The notes under the pieces are model-generated. The model did no database searches. It saw only the letters and a list, made by a program, of their open reading frames with translations, and was not told the DNA's origin. 64,000 bases of DNA from Alphaproteobacteria bacterium (lineage in GTDB: Bacteria > Pseudomonadota > Alphaproteobacteria > UBA6615), in the NCBI GenBank assembly GCA_011087645.1, contig JAALLF010000016.1:22798-86797 (forward strand). The letters run 5' to 3'. This document shows, piece after piece, positions 26,846 through 35,637 of the stretch (positions within the stretch are counted from its first letter, which is position 1; each line of letters begins with the position of its first letter). The translations under genes were made by a program, and so were the position numbers.

Positions 26846-28261
26846 TTACCGCCGGCCGATTTGGGCGCGGTATTCCAGGCTCGCCTCGCCGTTTGCCGGC
26901 ACCTTCACCCGCCACAAGGCCTGGAATGCAGAGGTCTGTTCATGACTGGCGCTCTCGCGGACGATTTTCCATTCGCCGTTGAAGGTCTCGATGATCTCGA
27001 CCTCGGCCGCGCGGCTGCCACCGTTCTTCAGGGTCAGCCGCTGGGTGGTGTCGACATTCTCGTTGCGGGCACCGGTGCGGTTGAAATTCAACACGGTGCG
27101 CTCGAAGGTCACGTCGAAAGATTGGCCGATATCGACCTTCATCTCGCCGCCCACCCGGGTGGCGATCACCGTCGCGCCACCCTGAAAGACTTCGCGCCCA
27201 TCGGCTTCCTCGAAGGACGAGAACAGGCCCGCGGGCAGCGGTACGCCGAGGCCGTTCTTGGTTTCGTTGGCGATGGTTAGGCGCGCCAGCACCGGCTGGG
27301 TGGTGGCGGTCGCGCGGGCCGAATAGAGCGGACCGCCCTGGGTGCGTAAGATGCGCCGGAAGGCCACGGTTGGACTCTGGATAAGCTCCACCTGGGTCTG
27401 CTGGCGCGGTTTAATGTCGAAGGTCTGGGACAGCGCGTAGCGGTAATAGGGCCCGGTCGCGCCGAGTGAGACCCCATCGGCCACCACCGCTTCCGCCCGC
27501 AACACGCGCGCGACCGGTTGGCGTGGCACCGGTTGCGCCGCCGCCCGGTTGACCTGCCCGGCAATCAACGAAAGCTGCGCCGCCGGAAAGCCAGTGCTGG
27601 TTTGATTATCGATCAGCGCCCAGCCGGTTAGCTCCAGGCGGTCGCGGCCCTCGGCGAGCCGCGCCACATAATTGGTTTTCCAACTCACCCCGTCGGTGAG
27701 GTAGCTCAGCGACACGGCGCGTTCGCCCGCCTCCGGTACTGAGATATTCGCAACAATGCCGGGCGCGGGGCGCAGATCGGACGGCACGTCAGCAAACACG
27801 ATGCGGCCCGGCAGCCCAGTCTCGATGCGGTCGCCGATGCGCAAGACCAAATCGGGCGCCACCGCCAGCACCTCGGCTTCCTCGAATGTTTCCACGCCGG
27901 TTACCGGGTTCATGCGCGCGACCCGAACCGTTTGGCCCAGCGACCGGCGCAGCAGCGCCCCCGAAGACAAGGTTTCGCGGTCGACCGCCACGCTTCTGAT
28001 TGTCGTATTCTCGCCGGCCCCCAAACGAATGGTGGCAATGTCCAACCGGTCGCTGAGATCCGATAGCAACAGGGATCCCGGCCCCTTCGGCAAAAACCCC
28101 TCGCGCACGTCGTGCACCAGGGCAAAGCCGCCCTGATAGACGGTCAACGACAGGTCGGTGCGCTGATCGGCGCCAACGACCACCGTTTGGGCCTGCACCG
28201 CCGGGGCGGATACGAACAGGAAAACAGCAATGGCGGCAATTAGGGGCATATGTGGGAACAT
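26846..28261 (-). CDS. DUF4139 domain protein, exported
   Basis: A 471-residue exported protein. The start at 28261 gives a signal peptide MFPHMPLIAAIAVFLFVSAPAVQA; an ATG at 28249 inside it is an alternative. The mature part matches DUF4139 proteins: LSLTVYQGGFALVHDVRE near the start, VSLSYLTDGVSWKTNYVARL in the middle, and beta-rich C-terminal segments. The function is not established for this family. It is likely periplasmic or surface-attached. The 3' end abuts a composite repeat, and recR lies 83 bases upstream on the same strand. Confidence 0.87.
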   Translation of the reverse strand: MFPHMPLIAAIAVFLFVSAPAVQAQTVVVGADQRTDLSLTVYQGGFALVHDVREGFLPKGPGSLLLSDLSDRLDIATIRLGAGENTTIRSVAVDRETLSSGALLRRSLGQTVRVARMNPVTGVETFEEAEVLAVAPDLVLRIGDRIETGLPGRIVFADVPSDLRPAPGIVANISVPEAGERAVSLSYLTDGVSWKTNYVARLAEGRDRLELTGWALIDNQTSTGFPAAQLSLIAGQVNRAAAQPVPRQPVARVLRAEAVVADGVSLGATGPYYRYALSQTFDIKPRQQTQVELIQSPTVAFRRILRTQGGPLYSARATATTQPVLARLTIANETKNGLGVPLPAGLFSSFEEADGREVFQGGATVIATRVGGEMKVDIGQSFDVTFERTVLNFNRTGARNENVDTTQRLTLKNGGSRAAEVEIIETFNGEWKIVRESASHEQTSAFQALWRVKVPANGEASLEYRAQIGRR

Positions 28262-28344
28262 CGCGAAGACCTCGTGGCTTACTCCTGAGACCGCCAGTAA
28301 ATCGACCGATGGCGGCAATAGTAAGGCGCAATTATAGCCGGCCG

Positions 28345-28938
28345 TTACAGGGGTCGGCGGCTTTTCATGGCGGCGGTCAGGGTGCCATCGTCGAGATAAT
28401 TCAACTCGCCGCCGACCGGCACGCCGTGCGCCAACCGCGACACCTTAACCCCGGCCGACGCCAGGCGTTCCACGATGTAGTGGGCGGTGGTCTGGCCGGC
28501 GACGGTGGCGTTGGTCGCCAGGATGACCTCCAGCACCGCCGTCTCTTTAGCGCGGTCGACCAACTTGCCGATATTGAGATCTTCCGGATTGACCCCGTCG
28601 AGCGCCGACAGGGTCCCGCCCAGCACATGATAGCGGCCGCGATGCACGCCAGTGCGTTCCAGCGCCCACAAATCGGCGACGTCTTCGACCACGCAGATAG
28701 CCGACGCATCACGCTCGGGGTTGGCGCAGATGCGGCACGGGTCCGAGGTATCCACATTGCCGCAGATTTGGCATGGCGATATGGCCTCTGCCGTGGCGGC
28801 CAGCGCGTCGGCCAGCGGCGTCATCAATTGCGCCGGACGCTTGATCAGATGCAGCGCCACACGCCGCGCCGAGCGCGGCCCCAAGCCCGGCAGCTTGGCC
28901 AGCAGTTCGATCAATCGGTCGATTTCGGGGGCGGACAT
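28345..28938 (-). CDS. recR: Recombination mediator protein RecR
   Basis: A 197-residue RecR, standard length, acting with RecF/RecO to load RecA at gaps. Helix-hairpin-helix [19 protein letters not shown] opens it; the C4 zinc finger is [16 protein letters not shown]; the Toprim domain follows with [12 protein letters not shown] and HVLGG. It is the last of the dnaX-ybaB-recR set, a conserved bacterial trio, with a 19-base gap to ybaB. Confidence 0.97.
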   Translation of the reverse strand: MSAPEIDRLIELLAKLPGLGPRSARRVALHLIKRPAQLMTPLADALAATAEAISPCQICGNVDTSDPCRICANPERDASAICVVEDVADLWALERTGVHRGRYHVLGGTLSALDGVNPEDLNIGKLVDRAKETAVLEVILATNATVAGQTTAHYIVERLASAGVKVSRLAHGVPVGGELNYLDDGTLTAAMKSRRPL

Positions 28939-28957
28939 CTAAACCAGCCGCAGGGGC

Positions 28958-29284
28958 TCAACCGAAGGGCAGGCTCATGCCCGGCGGCAGATCCAGACCG
29001 CCGGTCAGTTCCTTCATGGCCTCGGCGGTCTTGGCTTCCGCCTTGGCCTTGGCGTCGGCATGGGCGGCAACAATCAGATCTTCCAGTATTTCCGCCTCGT
29101 GGGGCTTCATCAGTGACGGGTCGACCTTGAGACCCTGCATCTCGCCCTTGCCGTTCAGGACCACGGTGACCAGACCGGCGCCGGAGATCCCTTCGACGGT
29201 CATCGCGGCCAACTGTTCCTGCATCTCAGCCATTTTCGACTGCATCGCTTGAGCCTGTTTCAGCATTTGGCCAATATTCTTCAT
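28958..29284 (-). CDS. Nucleoid-associated protein, YbaB/EbfC family
   Basis: A 108-residue small DNA-binding protein. It begins MKNIGQMLKQAQAMQSKMAE, the long first helix of the family, followed by the central sheet with GLVTVVLNGKGEMQGLKVDP and a helical C-terminus ending GLDLPPGMSLPFG. It overlaps the dnaX stop by 4 bases and precedes recR, so the trio is translationally linked. Confidence 0.95.
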   Translation of the reverse strand: MKNIGQMLKQAQAMQSKMAEMQEQLAAMTVEGISGAGLVTVVLNGKGEMQGLKVDPSLMKPHEAEILEDLIVAAHADAKAKAEAKTAEAMKELTGGLDLPPGMSLPFG

Positions 29285-31287
29285 GCGTCGCTATCCTCGC
29301 CGTCCAAGTCATCATCGGGGTCTGTGTAGCCGCCATCGTCGCCGGCCAGCGCCTCGCCGCCGCCGTCGCGGCTGACCACGCGTTCTATGCGCGCGCCGGC
29401 AAAGGTGTCGAGGGCCGCGCGGACCACCGGGTCTTCCGCCGCCGCCGTGCGCTCGGCCTGCTCGTGGGCCGAATCCTGCTCGGCCAAAGTGGGTTCGCCG
29501 ACTTCGCCCGATACACTGACCGACCAATGGGCGCCGCGCCAGTCGCGCAGATAGTTCAGAACTTCGCCGGCCAGATTGCCGGGGGCCGAATCGTTGGGCC
29601 GAAATTCCAGCCGGCCGGGCTCGTAGGCGATCAAATGAACGTTCATGTACAAGTGATTGCGCAGCTGGATTTCCCGCTTCTCGGCGAACAGCGCGATCAG
29701 ATCGCGGAACGTCGTGGGATCGGGCTCGACCTCTTCCACCACTTCCGGCTGCGGCGCTAGCTCTGACGTCAGGTCAGGCGCAGCCGCGGCCATGGTCGCC
29801 GGCGGCGCGGAAGCGGGTGGCGCTGCCGACGGGGCGTCGTCTCCTCCCGCTGTGATCGGCGCACCGGCAACCGCCGTAGCGTCACCGTTTGTGGCGGTTG
29901 GCGGGCTCGGCGCTGGCGACGCGCTGGATTTGCCGCCCTCGGCTTCCAGGCGCGCCACGATGTCGGCCGGCGCCGGTAAATCGGCGGCATAGGCCAGGCG
30001 GATCAGCACCATCTCGACCGCCGGCAGGGCCATCGGCGCGCGCTGCGCTTCGCCCAGACCCTTAAGCAATATCTGCCAGGCCCGCGATAGAACCGAGACC
30101 GGCAGCTTCTCGGCCAGTTCGCGGCCACGGCTGCGCTCGACTTCCGAGATCGTCGCATCGTCGGCGGTCTTGGGCACCAGCTTCACGCGGGTCAGCCAGT
30201 GGCTGAGGCCGAGCATATCCTGCAAAATGGCGATCGGATCGGCGCCGGAATCATACAGCGTGCGCAAACCAGACAGAGCCTCGTCGGCGCGCCCACCCAT
30301 CACCGCTTCGAACAGGTCGTAGACCCCGCTGGCGTCGGCGACCCCCAGCATGTCGCGCACTTCGCCCTCGCTGGCCGTCGCCCCGCCGGAGCCGTAGGCC
30401 GCGATCGCCTGGTCGAGCAACGACAGGCCGTCGCGCACCGACCCGTCGGCGGCGCGCGCGATGAGCCTCAGCGCGCCGTCGTCAACCGCCGCCGATTCCT
30501 TTTCCACGATCGAAGTGAAATGCTGCAACAGTTCGTCGGCGCCGACCCGGCGTAAGTCGAAGCGCTGGCAGCGCGACAGAACCGTGACCGGCACCTTGCG
30601 GATTTCCGTGGTGGCGAAGATGAACTTCACATGTTCCGGTGGTTCTTCCAGGGTCTTCAACAGGGCGTTGAAGGCGTTGCGCGACAGCATGTGCACTTCA
30701 TCGATGATGTAGACCTTGTAGCGGCCGAACACTGGGCGGTAGCGCACCCCGTCGAGGATTTCGCGAATATCATCGACCCCGGTACGGCTCGCCGCATCGA
30801 CCTCTAAAACATCGGGGTGGCGGTCTTCGGCAATCGCCACGCACTGCTCATCGTCGGCGGCCGGCGTGATGGTCGGCCCGTCGGTGGCGTTGAGGCATTT
30901 GGCGATGATCCGCGCCGTCGTCGTCTTACCCACCCCGCGCACGCCGGTCAGGATAAAGGCGTGCGCCACCCGGTCGAGCGCGAACGCGTTGGTCAGGGTT
31001 TGCACCAGGGCTTCCTGGCCGATCAGCTCGTCGAAATTTTGCGGCCGGTATTTGCGCGCCAGCACCACATAATCGCCGCCCGCCGCCTCTTCGCCAGGAT
31101 CATTCCGTACAGGCTGTACAGGCGCCGGTGGCGTCTCGGCGACATCTACCGCCTCGGAATCAGCCGCCGGCGCCGGCGCATCGAGAAAGCTCGACTGATT
31201 GACATCGTCGATCGTCGGGCTGCCGTCGGCGGCGTCGACATCATCGATTTCGTCGTCGGACATCTGGTCGTCGGAGTCGGCAGTCAT
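29281..31287 (-). CDS. dnaX: DNA polymerase III subunit gamma/tau
   Basis: A 668-residue clamp-loader ATPase. An acidic extension of about 70 residues precedes the AAA+ domain, which starts at YVVLARKYRPQNFDELIGQ. The P-loop is GVRGVGKTT (115-123); DEVHMLSRNAFNALLKTLEEPP carries Walker B and sensor regions. The C-terminal half is an Ala/Pro linker and a tau domain, so tau is full length. The zinc module usually found after the P-loop is broken: of four expected cysteines only Cys131 and Cys149 remain, within CLNATDGPTITPAADDEQC. The stop overlaps the ybaB start. Confidence 0.96.
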   Translation of the reverse strand: MTADSDDQMSDDEIDDVDAADGSPTIDDVNQSSFLDAPAPAADSEAVDVAETPPAPVQPVRNDPGEEAAGGDYVVLARKYRPQNFDELIGQEALVQTLTNAFALDRVAHAFILTGVRGVGKTTTARIIAKCLNATDGPTITPAADDEQCVAIAEDRHPDVLEVDAASRTGVDDIREILDGVRYRPVFGRYKVYIIDEVHMLSRNAFNALLKTLEEPPEHVKFIFATTEIRKVPVTVLSRCQRFDLRRVGADELLQHFTSIVEKESAAVDDGALRLIARAADGSVRDGLSLLDQAIAAYGSGGATASEGEVRDMLGVADASGVYDLFEAVMGGRADEALSGLRTLYDSGADPIAILQDMLGLSHWLTRVKLVPKTADDATISEVERSRGRELAEKLPVSVLSRAWQILLKGLGEAQRAPMALPAVEMVLIRLAYAADLPAPADIVARLEAEGGKSSASPAPSPPTATNGDATAVAGAPITAGGDDAPSAAPPASAPPATMAAAAPDLTSELAPQPEVVEEVEPDPTTFRDLIALFAEKREIQLRNHLYMNVHLIAYEPGRLEFRPNDSAPGNLAGEVLNYLRDWRGAHWSVSVSGEVGEPTLAEQDSAHEQAERTAAAEDPVVRAALDTFAGARIERVVSRDGGGEALAGDDGGYTDPDDDLDGEDSDA

Positions 31288-31329
31288 CGGCGGTCGCGGG
31301 CCCCATCAGTCGGGGTTTGAGGGTTCGAA

Positions 31330-31430
31330 GTGGAAGGCCGGTTTGAATACGACCCGGGCGAAACTCGTTGCGGCTGCTTCCTTCCGGACCTGACCGGGTT
31401 CGCGAGAGGCCCGTCCGCCCGACCTTCCAC
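31330..31430 (-). ncRNA. ffs: Signal recognition particle RNA (4.5S, small type)
   Basis: The minus strand contains the universally conserved SRP apical domain GGTCAGGTCCGGAAGGAAGC around 31370-31394. The 5' end GTGGAAGGTCGG pairs with the 3' end CCGGCCTTCCAC, closing a single hairpin of about 101 nucleotides. This is the bacterial small SRP RNA, partner of Ffh. Location between dnaX and nudC is a usual alphaproteobacterial site. A TATAGT box stands just upstream. Confidence 0.95.
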
Positions 31431-31434
31431 GGAC

Positions 31435-31440
31435 ACTATA
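31435..31440 (-). promoter_or_regulatory. -10 box of the SRP RNA promoter
   Basis: Read on the minus strand, TATAGT lies four bases before the first paired base of the SRP RNA at 31430, a suitable distance for initiation there. A weak -35 candidate (TTCCGC) lies 16 bases further upstream. The -35 is poor, so only the -10 is claimed. Confidence 0.5.
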
Positions 31441-31570
31441 TCAGATCGCTCGCCCGGCGGAACCGGGCAGTGGGGATGAAATCGCTATGATTTGCACTGT
31501 CGGCCCGGTCGCCAAGCGTTGCGGCTACACCCCCATTATGACAATTTCATCTCTCACAACCGGACCCGTC

Positions 31571-32485
31571 ATGACCCGCAAGAACTTCTACGCCAACATC
31601 AATCTCGACCGCGCCGCCAATCAGCGCTCCGACAGCGATTGGCTAACCGGCCAGCTTGGCGCGTCGCAAAGCCGGGTGCTGCCAGTCTGGCGGGGCCAAA
31701 ACCTGGTCTCCACCGGCGATGAGATCACCATGATCGATCTCGATATCGCTCATATGGACGCCCTGACGAGCGACCAGAACCAGCCTGTTTTACTCGGCCT
31801 GGTCGGCGAGACCACCTATTTCAGCATCGATATCTCCCATGTGGAGAACCCGACCGAGCACGATGTTCTCGGCAGCCAGGGCCAGTTCGCCGACCTTCGC
31901 CAGGTGGGCCAGATCATGGCGCCGGAACAGGGCAACCTGTTGGCCTATGCGCGCGGCATCAATTATTGGCACCAGCGCCACCGCCATTGCGGCGTCTGCG
32001 GCGCGCCGACCCACAGCGAAGCGGCCGGCCACCAGCGCCGCTGCTCTAACCGGGACTGCGACGCGGTGCATTTTCCGCGCACCGATTCAGCCTGCATCGT
32101 GCTGGTCTATGATGAGGACAGGATCATTCTGGCCCGCGCCGACCGCTTTCCGCCGCGCATGCAGTCGGTTCTCGCCGGTTTTCTCGAACCCGGCGAAAGC
32201 CTGGAAGACTGCGTCGCCCGCGAAGTGTTCGAAGAGGTCGGGGTCAATTTAACCGACATCGAATACCAGCATTCGCAACCCTGGCCTTTTCCGTCGTCCT
32301 TGATGGTCGGCTTTCGCGCCCGCGCCCTGAACACCGATCTGCACCCGGACCCGGTGGAACTGGCGTCGGCGGATTGGTTCAGCCGCGACGAGTTGAAGGC
32401 GATCACGCCTGACTCCGACCTCCAGCTACCACGGGCCGATTCGATCGCCCGCCACCTGATCGAGGACTGGCTAGCCGAACGGTAA
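31571..32485 (+). CDS. nudC: NAD(+) diphosphatase / RNA deNADding Nudix hydrolase NudC
   Basis: A 304-residue Nudix hydrolase cleaving NAD(H) and, in E. coli, NAD caps on RNA. The zinc ribbon is Cys140, Cys143, Cys158 and Cys163. The Nudix box is GFLEPGESLEDC...REVFEEVGV, and the NudC-specific SQPWPFPSSLM follows. The start at 31571 (MTRKNFYANINLDRA) matches the usual N-terminus. In-frame ATGs at 31538 and 31487 would lengthen it by 11 or 28 residues, and no clear ribosome site decides. It is divergent from the SRP RNA gene. Confidence 0.93.
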   Translation: MTRKNFYANINLDRAANQRSDSDWLTGQLGASQSRVLPVWRGQNLVSTGDEITMIDLDIAHMDALTSDQNQPVLLGLVGETTYFSIDISHVENPTEHDVLGSQGQFADLRQVGQIMAPEQGNLLAYARGINYWHQRHRHCGVCGAPTHSEAAGHQRRCSNRDCDAVHFPRTDSACIVLVYDEDRIILARADRFPPRMQSVLAGFLEPGESLEDCVAREVFEEVGVNLTDIEYQHSQPWPFPSSLMVGFRARALNTDLHPDPVELASADWFSRDELKAITPDSDLQLPRADSIARHLIEDWLAER

Positions 32486-32495
32486 ACACATTAAG

Positions 32496-32662
32496 CCCCT
32501 CTCCTTGGGGAGAGGGGTTGGGGTGAGGGGAAATTATTTCATTCGCGACACCTCACCCCTATCTGTCGAAGGATCGAGGTGTTGCCGCCCTCATACTTCG
32601 ACAAGTGCAGCATGAGGCTTTTCGCTCGCTAACGCTCGCCACCCTCTCCCGCCGGGAGAGGG
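32496..32662. repeat. Composite intergenic repeat, copy 2 (about 167 bp)
   Basis: The termini are the same inverted CCCCTCTCC/GGAGAGGGG and CCCTCTCCC/GGGAGAGGG hairpins as the copy at 26661. The inner module reads CACCTCACCCCTATCTGTCG followed by AAGGATCGAGGTGTT and ends with CATGAGGC. It starts 10 bases after the nudC stop and ends before the antiporter promoter region. Confidence 0.85.
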
Positions 32663-32758
32663 TTATTGGTATGCGGTTCGGTTATCGGTTCAATTTCACC
32701 GTGATTCTTTTCAACTCAAAAATGCTCTACGCTGTCGATATTCAACTCGGAGCGCGCC

Positions 32759-34069
32759 ATGGATAGCGAGAGTTTTCTGGTTATCGCCGCCGGCCTCGTC
32801 GCCTTCGCGATGGTGTCGGGCAAATTGAGCAACACGATCATTACCCCGCCGATGATCTTCGCGACCTTCGGATTGGTGATCAGCGGCTCGGTTCTCGGCC
32901 TCGCCGATGTCGATTTCGACAATGGCATCATTCACACATTGGCCGAGTTGACACTGATCTTCGTGCTGTTCACCGACGCCGCGCGGATCGATCTCAAGCT
33001 ACTCCGCCGCGACCATAATCTGCCCGTGCGCCTGCTGGTCGGCGGTCTGCCGCTGACCATCCTCGCCGGCACCGGTGTCGCTCTGCTGCTGCTGCCCGGC
33101 TTCACCCTATGGGAAGCGGCGCTGCTCGCCGCGGTGCTGGCGCCGACCGATGCGGCGCTCGGCCAGGCGGTGGTCTCCAGCCCCCTGGTGCCGGCGCGCA
33201 TCCGCCAGGCGATCAACGTCGAAAGCGGCCTCAATGACGGCATCGCGCTACCCGTCGTCCTGCTGTTCGCCAGCTTGGCCAGCGCCACTCATGCCCCGGA
33301 CGACGCTGCGCGGGGCGCCGGCGCCTGGCTCCAGTTCGGCGCCATGCAGATTATCTTGGGGCCGATCGTCGGTCTCATCATCGGCTGGCTGGGCGCCAAG
33401 GCCGCCGACTGGGCAGCCGGCAACGGCTGGATGACCTCGGCGCTGCAAGGCCCGGCCGCCTTGGGTATTGCTCTGATTGCCTTTTCCGCGGCCGAAGTGG
33501 TCGGCGGTAACGGTTTCATCGGCGCCTTCGTGGCCGGCCTGGTGCTGGGCAACACGGTACGCGGCCACTGCGCCGCCCTGTTCGAATTCGCCGAAAGCGA
33601 AGGACAGCTATTGACCCTGCTGACCTTCCTGGTGTTCGGCGCGGTCTTGCTGCCCCCGACCCTGGCCTTGGGCGTGGATTGGCGGGTCATCGTCTATGCG
33701 GTGCTCAGCCTCACCGTTATCCGCATGATCCCGGCGGCGCTGTCGCTGTTCGGCACCGGCGTGCGCGGACCCACCACGCTGTTCCTCGGCTGGTTCGGGC
33801 CGCGCGGGCTGGCCTCGATCCTGTTCGCCCTGCTGGTGCTGGAAGAGGCAGCGATCCCCCTGCGCTCGGAAATATTGGAGGTCACCATCGTCACCGTGGC
33901 GCTGAGTATCGTTCTGCACGGCCTCACCGCGGCGCCGGGATCGCGCTGGTACGCCCGCCTGATCGCGCGCATGGGCGAATGCGAAGAGTCCAAACCGGTC
34001 AGCGAAATGCCCAGCCGGTTCGGATCGCAGCCGATGGCGACGGCAAAACCGGAAAGCGCCGACGACTGA
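32759..34069 (+). CDS. Cation:proton antiporter, CPA1/NhaP-type
   Basis: A 436-residue membrane protein with about 12 hydrophobic helices. Family landmarks are VFLFTDAA-like text (FVLFTDAARIDLKLL), LAPTDAALGQAVVSSPLVP and ESGLNDGIALPVVLLFASL, whose Asn-Asp pair is the ion-binding site of CPA1 exchangers. The C-terminal 40 residues are cytosolic and polar. The ATG at 32759 has GGAG nine bases upstream. It probably exchanges Na+ or K+ for protons; the ion cannot be fixed from sequence. It appears to be a single-gene unit between repeats. Confidence 0.91.
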   Translation: MDSESFLVIAAGLVAFAMVSGKLSNTIITPPMIFATFGLVISGSVLGLADVDFDNGIIHTLAELTLIFVLFTDAARIDLKLLRRDHNLPVRLLVGGLPLTILAGTGVALLLLPGFTLWEAALLAAVLAPTDAALGQAVVSSPLVPARIRQAINVESGLNDGIALPVVLLFASLASATHAPDDAARGAGAWLQFGAMQIILGPIVGLIIGWLGAKAADWAAGNGWMTSALQGPAALGIALIAFSAAEVVGGNGFIGAFVAGLVLGNTVRGHCAALFEFAESEGQLLTLLTFLVFGAVLLPPTLALGVDWRVIVYAVLSLTVIRMIPAALSLFGTGVRGPTTLFLGWFGPRGLASILFALLVLEEAAIPLRSEILEVTIVTVALSIVLHGLTAAPGSRWYARLIARMGECEESKPVSEMPSRFGSQPMATAKPESADD

Positions 34070-34135
34070 TTTGGCTTTAACCGCGCCCGACCTATATTCC
34101 TCATCGAATACAGACAGCCGTCAATGGAGAATTCT

Positions 34136-34582
34136 ATGACCGAACAAGGCAAGGCCCGGGCGCTGGGCATCAACCATGTGGTGCTCGAAGTCGGCAATGT
34201 GGACGAAGCGCTGGAATTCTATGGCGCGATCTTCGACTTCACCCTGCGCGGCAAACGCGAAGGCCGCGCCTTCATCGATCTCGGCGACCAGTTTCTGCAA
34301 CTCAGCGAGAACCGCACGCAAGAGCCCGACGGCCAACGCCATTTCGGCCTGGTGGTCGACGACCGCGCGCCGGTCCGCCAGGCGCTCGCCGATCTCGGCG
34401 TCGAGCTGATCGGCAAACGGCTAAACTTCCGCGACCCCTGGGGCAACCGCGTCGAGGTCATCTCCTACAACGATATTCAGTTCACCAAGGCGCCCCATAT
34501 CTTAGAGGGCATGGGCGTCGAAAATGCCGAGAAAACCCCCGAGGCCATCGAAGAGCTCGCCAAAAAGGGCATGGCGCCCTAA
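34136..34582 (+). CDS. VOC family (glyoxalase/dioxygenase-like) protein
   Basis: A 148-residue vicinal-oxygen-chelate protein: INHVVLEVGNVDEALEFYGAIF gives the first beta-alpha-beta unit with the first metal-ligand His. Later elements are DGQRHFGLVVDD and FRDPWGNRVEVISY, the latter with the terminal Glu ligand. The start at 34136 is chosen because GGAG lies seven bases upstream; the in-frame ATG at 34124 overlaps that site. The enzymatic reaction cannot be assigned. It is followed immediately by composite repeat copy 3. Confidence 0.87.
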   Translation: MTEQGKARALGINHVVLEVGNVDEALEFYGAIFDFTLRGKREGRAFIDLGDQFLQLSENRTQEPDGQRHFGLVVDDRAPVRQALADLGVELIGKRLNFRDPWGNRVEVISYNDIQFTKAPHILEGMGVENAEKTPEAIEELAKKGMAP

Positions 34583-34583
34583 G

Positions 34584-34700
34584 CCCCTCTCCTTGGGGAG
34601 AGGGGTTGGGGTGAGGGGACATCACGACCGCTGAACCAGAAAAACTTATTTCCCCTCACCCGCTCGCATTCGCTCGCCACCCTCTCCCAATGGGAGAGGG
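34584..34700. repeat. Composite intergenic repeat, copy 3 (short form, 117 bp)
   Basis: Carries the same inverted terminal hairpins as the copies at 26661 and 32496 but lacks the inner ACACCTCATCC/GGATCGAGGTGT module. It begins one base after the VOC gene stop and ends 27 bases before the convergent pheA stop. In this position it could act as a bidirectional terminator. Confidence 0.85.
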
Positions 34701-34727
34701 TTCAGTCGCCCTCCAAAATCGAAATCC

Positions 34728-35597
34728 CTAGTGCTGGCGGAAATCGTCGGCTGGGAAAGCGCCTAGGATGCGCACTTGGGAGGAGAAATAGTCGAGTTCC
34801 TCGAGCGCCTGGGCGACATTCGCGTCGGCGGGGTGGCCTTCGATTTCGGCATAGAATCGCGCGACGCTAAAGCGCTCGCCGGTAATATAGCTCTCGAGCT
34901 TGGTGATGTTCACGCCATTGGTGGCGAAGCCGCCCATCGCCTTGTACAGCGCCGCCGGCACTGAGCGGACCTGGAAGATCAGCGCGGTGACGCAGGGCCC
35001 GGCCTGGGGGTCGGGATCGCGGCGCGCGCGCGACAGCACGACGAAGCGCGTGGTGTTGCCGATGCGGTCCTCGAAACGGTCGCGCAGGGCTTTCAGATTA
35101 TAGATCTCGCCGGCCAGCGCCGGCGCCACCGCGGCGATCTTGGGATCGGCCATCTCGGCGACTTCCTTGGCCGAACCCGCGGTATCCGCCCGAGATACGG
35201 TGCGCACGCCCAATTGGTTGAGCTGGCCGCGGCATTGCGCCAGCGCCTGGGTGTGGCTGCGCACTTCTTCGAGCCCTTCCAGGGTCGCGCTTTCGAGCCC
35301 CAGCAACTGGTATTTCACCGGCAAATAATGCTCGCGAATAATATAGAGCTTGGATTCCGGCAACAGGTGATGGATGTCGGCGACCCGCCCGCCCAAGGAA
35401 TTCTCGATCGGGATCATCGCCAGCGCCGCCCGGCTGTCGGTCTCCACAGCGGCGAACACATCCTCGAACGTGGCGCAGGGCAACGGCGTCATGTCGGGAA
35501 AGGCTTCCAGACACGCGATATGCGAATTGGCCCCGGGCACGCCCTGGTAGGCAATGGTGGTCGCCGGATCGGCGGTCGGCTCTGTATTATCGGTCAT
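34728..35597 (-). CDS. pheA: Prephenate dehydratase
   Basis: A 289-residue monofunctional prephenate dehydratase for phenylalanine synthesis. It has IAYQGVPGANSHIACLEAF at the start, MIPIENSLGGRVADIHHLL and the catalytic NTTRFVVLSR. The C-terminal ACT domain (about residues 200-280) includes ESYITGERFSVARFYAEIEG and gives phenylalanine feedback control in the family. No chorismate mutase domain is present. kdsB lies upstream on the same strand with a 40-base gap. Confidence 0.95.
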   Translation of the reverse strand: MTDNTEPTADPATTIAYQGVPGANSHIACLEAFPDMTPLPCATFEDVFAAVETDSRAALAMIPIENSLGGRVADIHHLLPESKLYIIREHYLPVKYQLLGLESATLEGLEEVRSHTQALAQCRGQLNQLGVRTVSRADTAGSAKEVAEMADPKIAAVAPALAGEIYNLKALRDRFEDRIGNTTRFVVLSRARRDPDPQAGPCVTALIFQVRSVPAALYKAMGGFATNGVNITKLESYITGERFSVARFYAEIEGHPADANVAQALEELDYFSSQVRILGAFPADDFRQH

Positions 35598-35637
35598 CGT
35601 TATCGGTCATCAGGCGGCTCTAACAATTAACGCGCGC

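Noticed and set aside
31321..31340. GGTTCGA-like text suggesting a tRNA T-loop
   Set aside because: No acceptor, D or anticodon stems surround it; the segment is the 3' flank of the SRP RNA.
26661..34700. Possible CRISPR-like spaced repeats
   Set aside because: Copies are kilobases apart, inverted internally and placed after genes; there are no regular spacers or cas genes.
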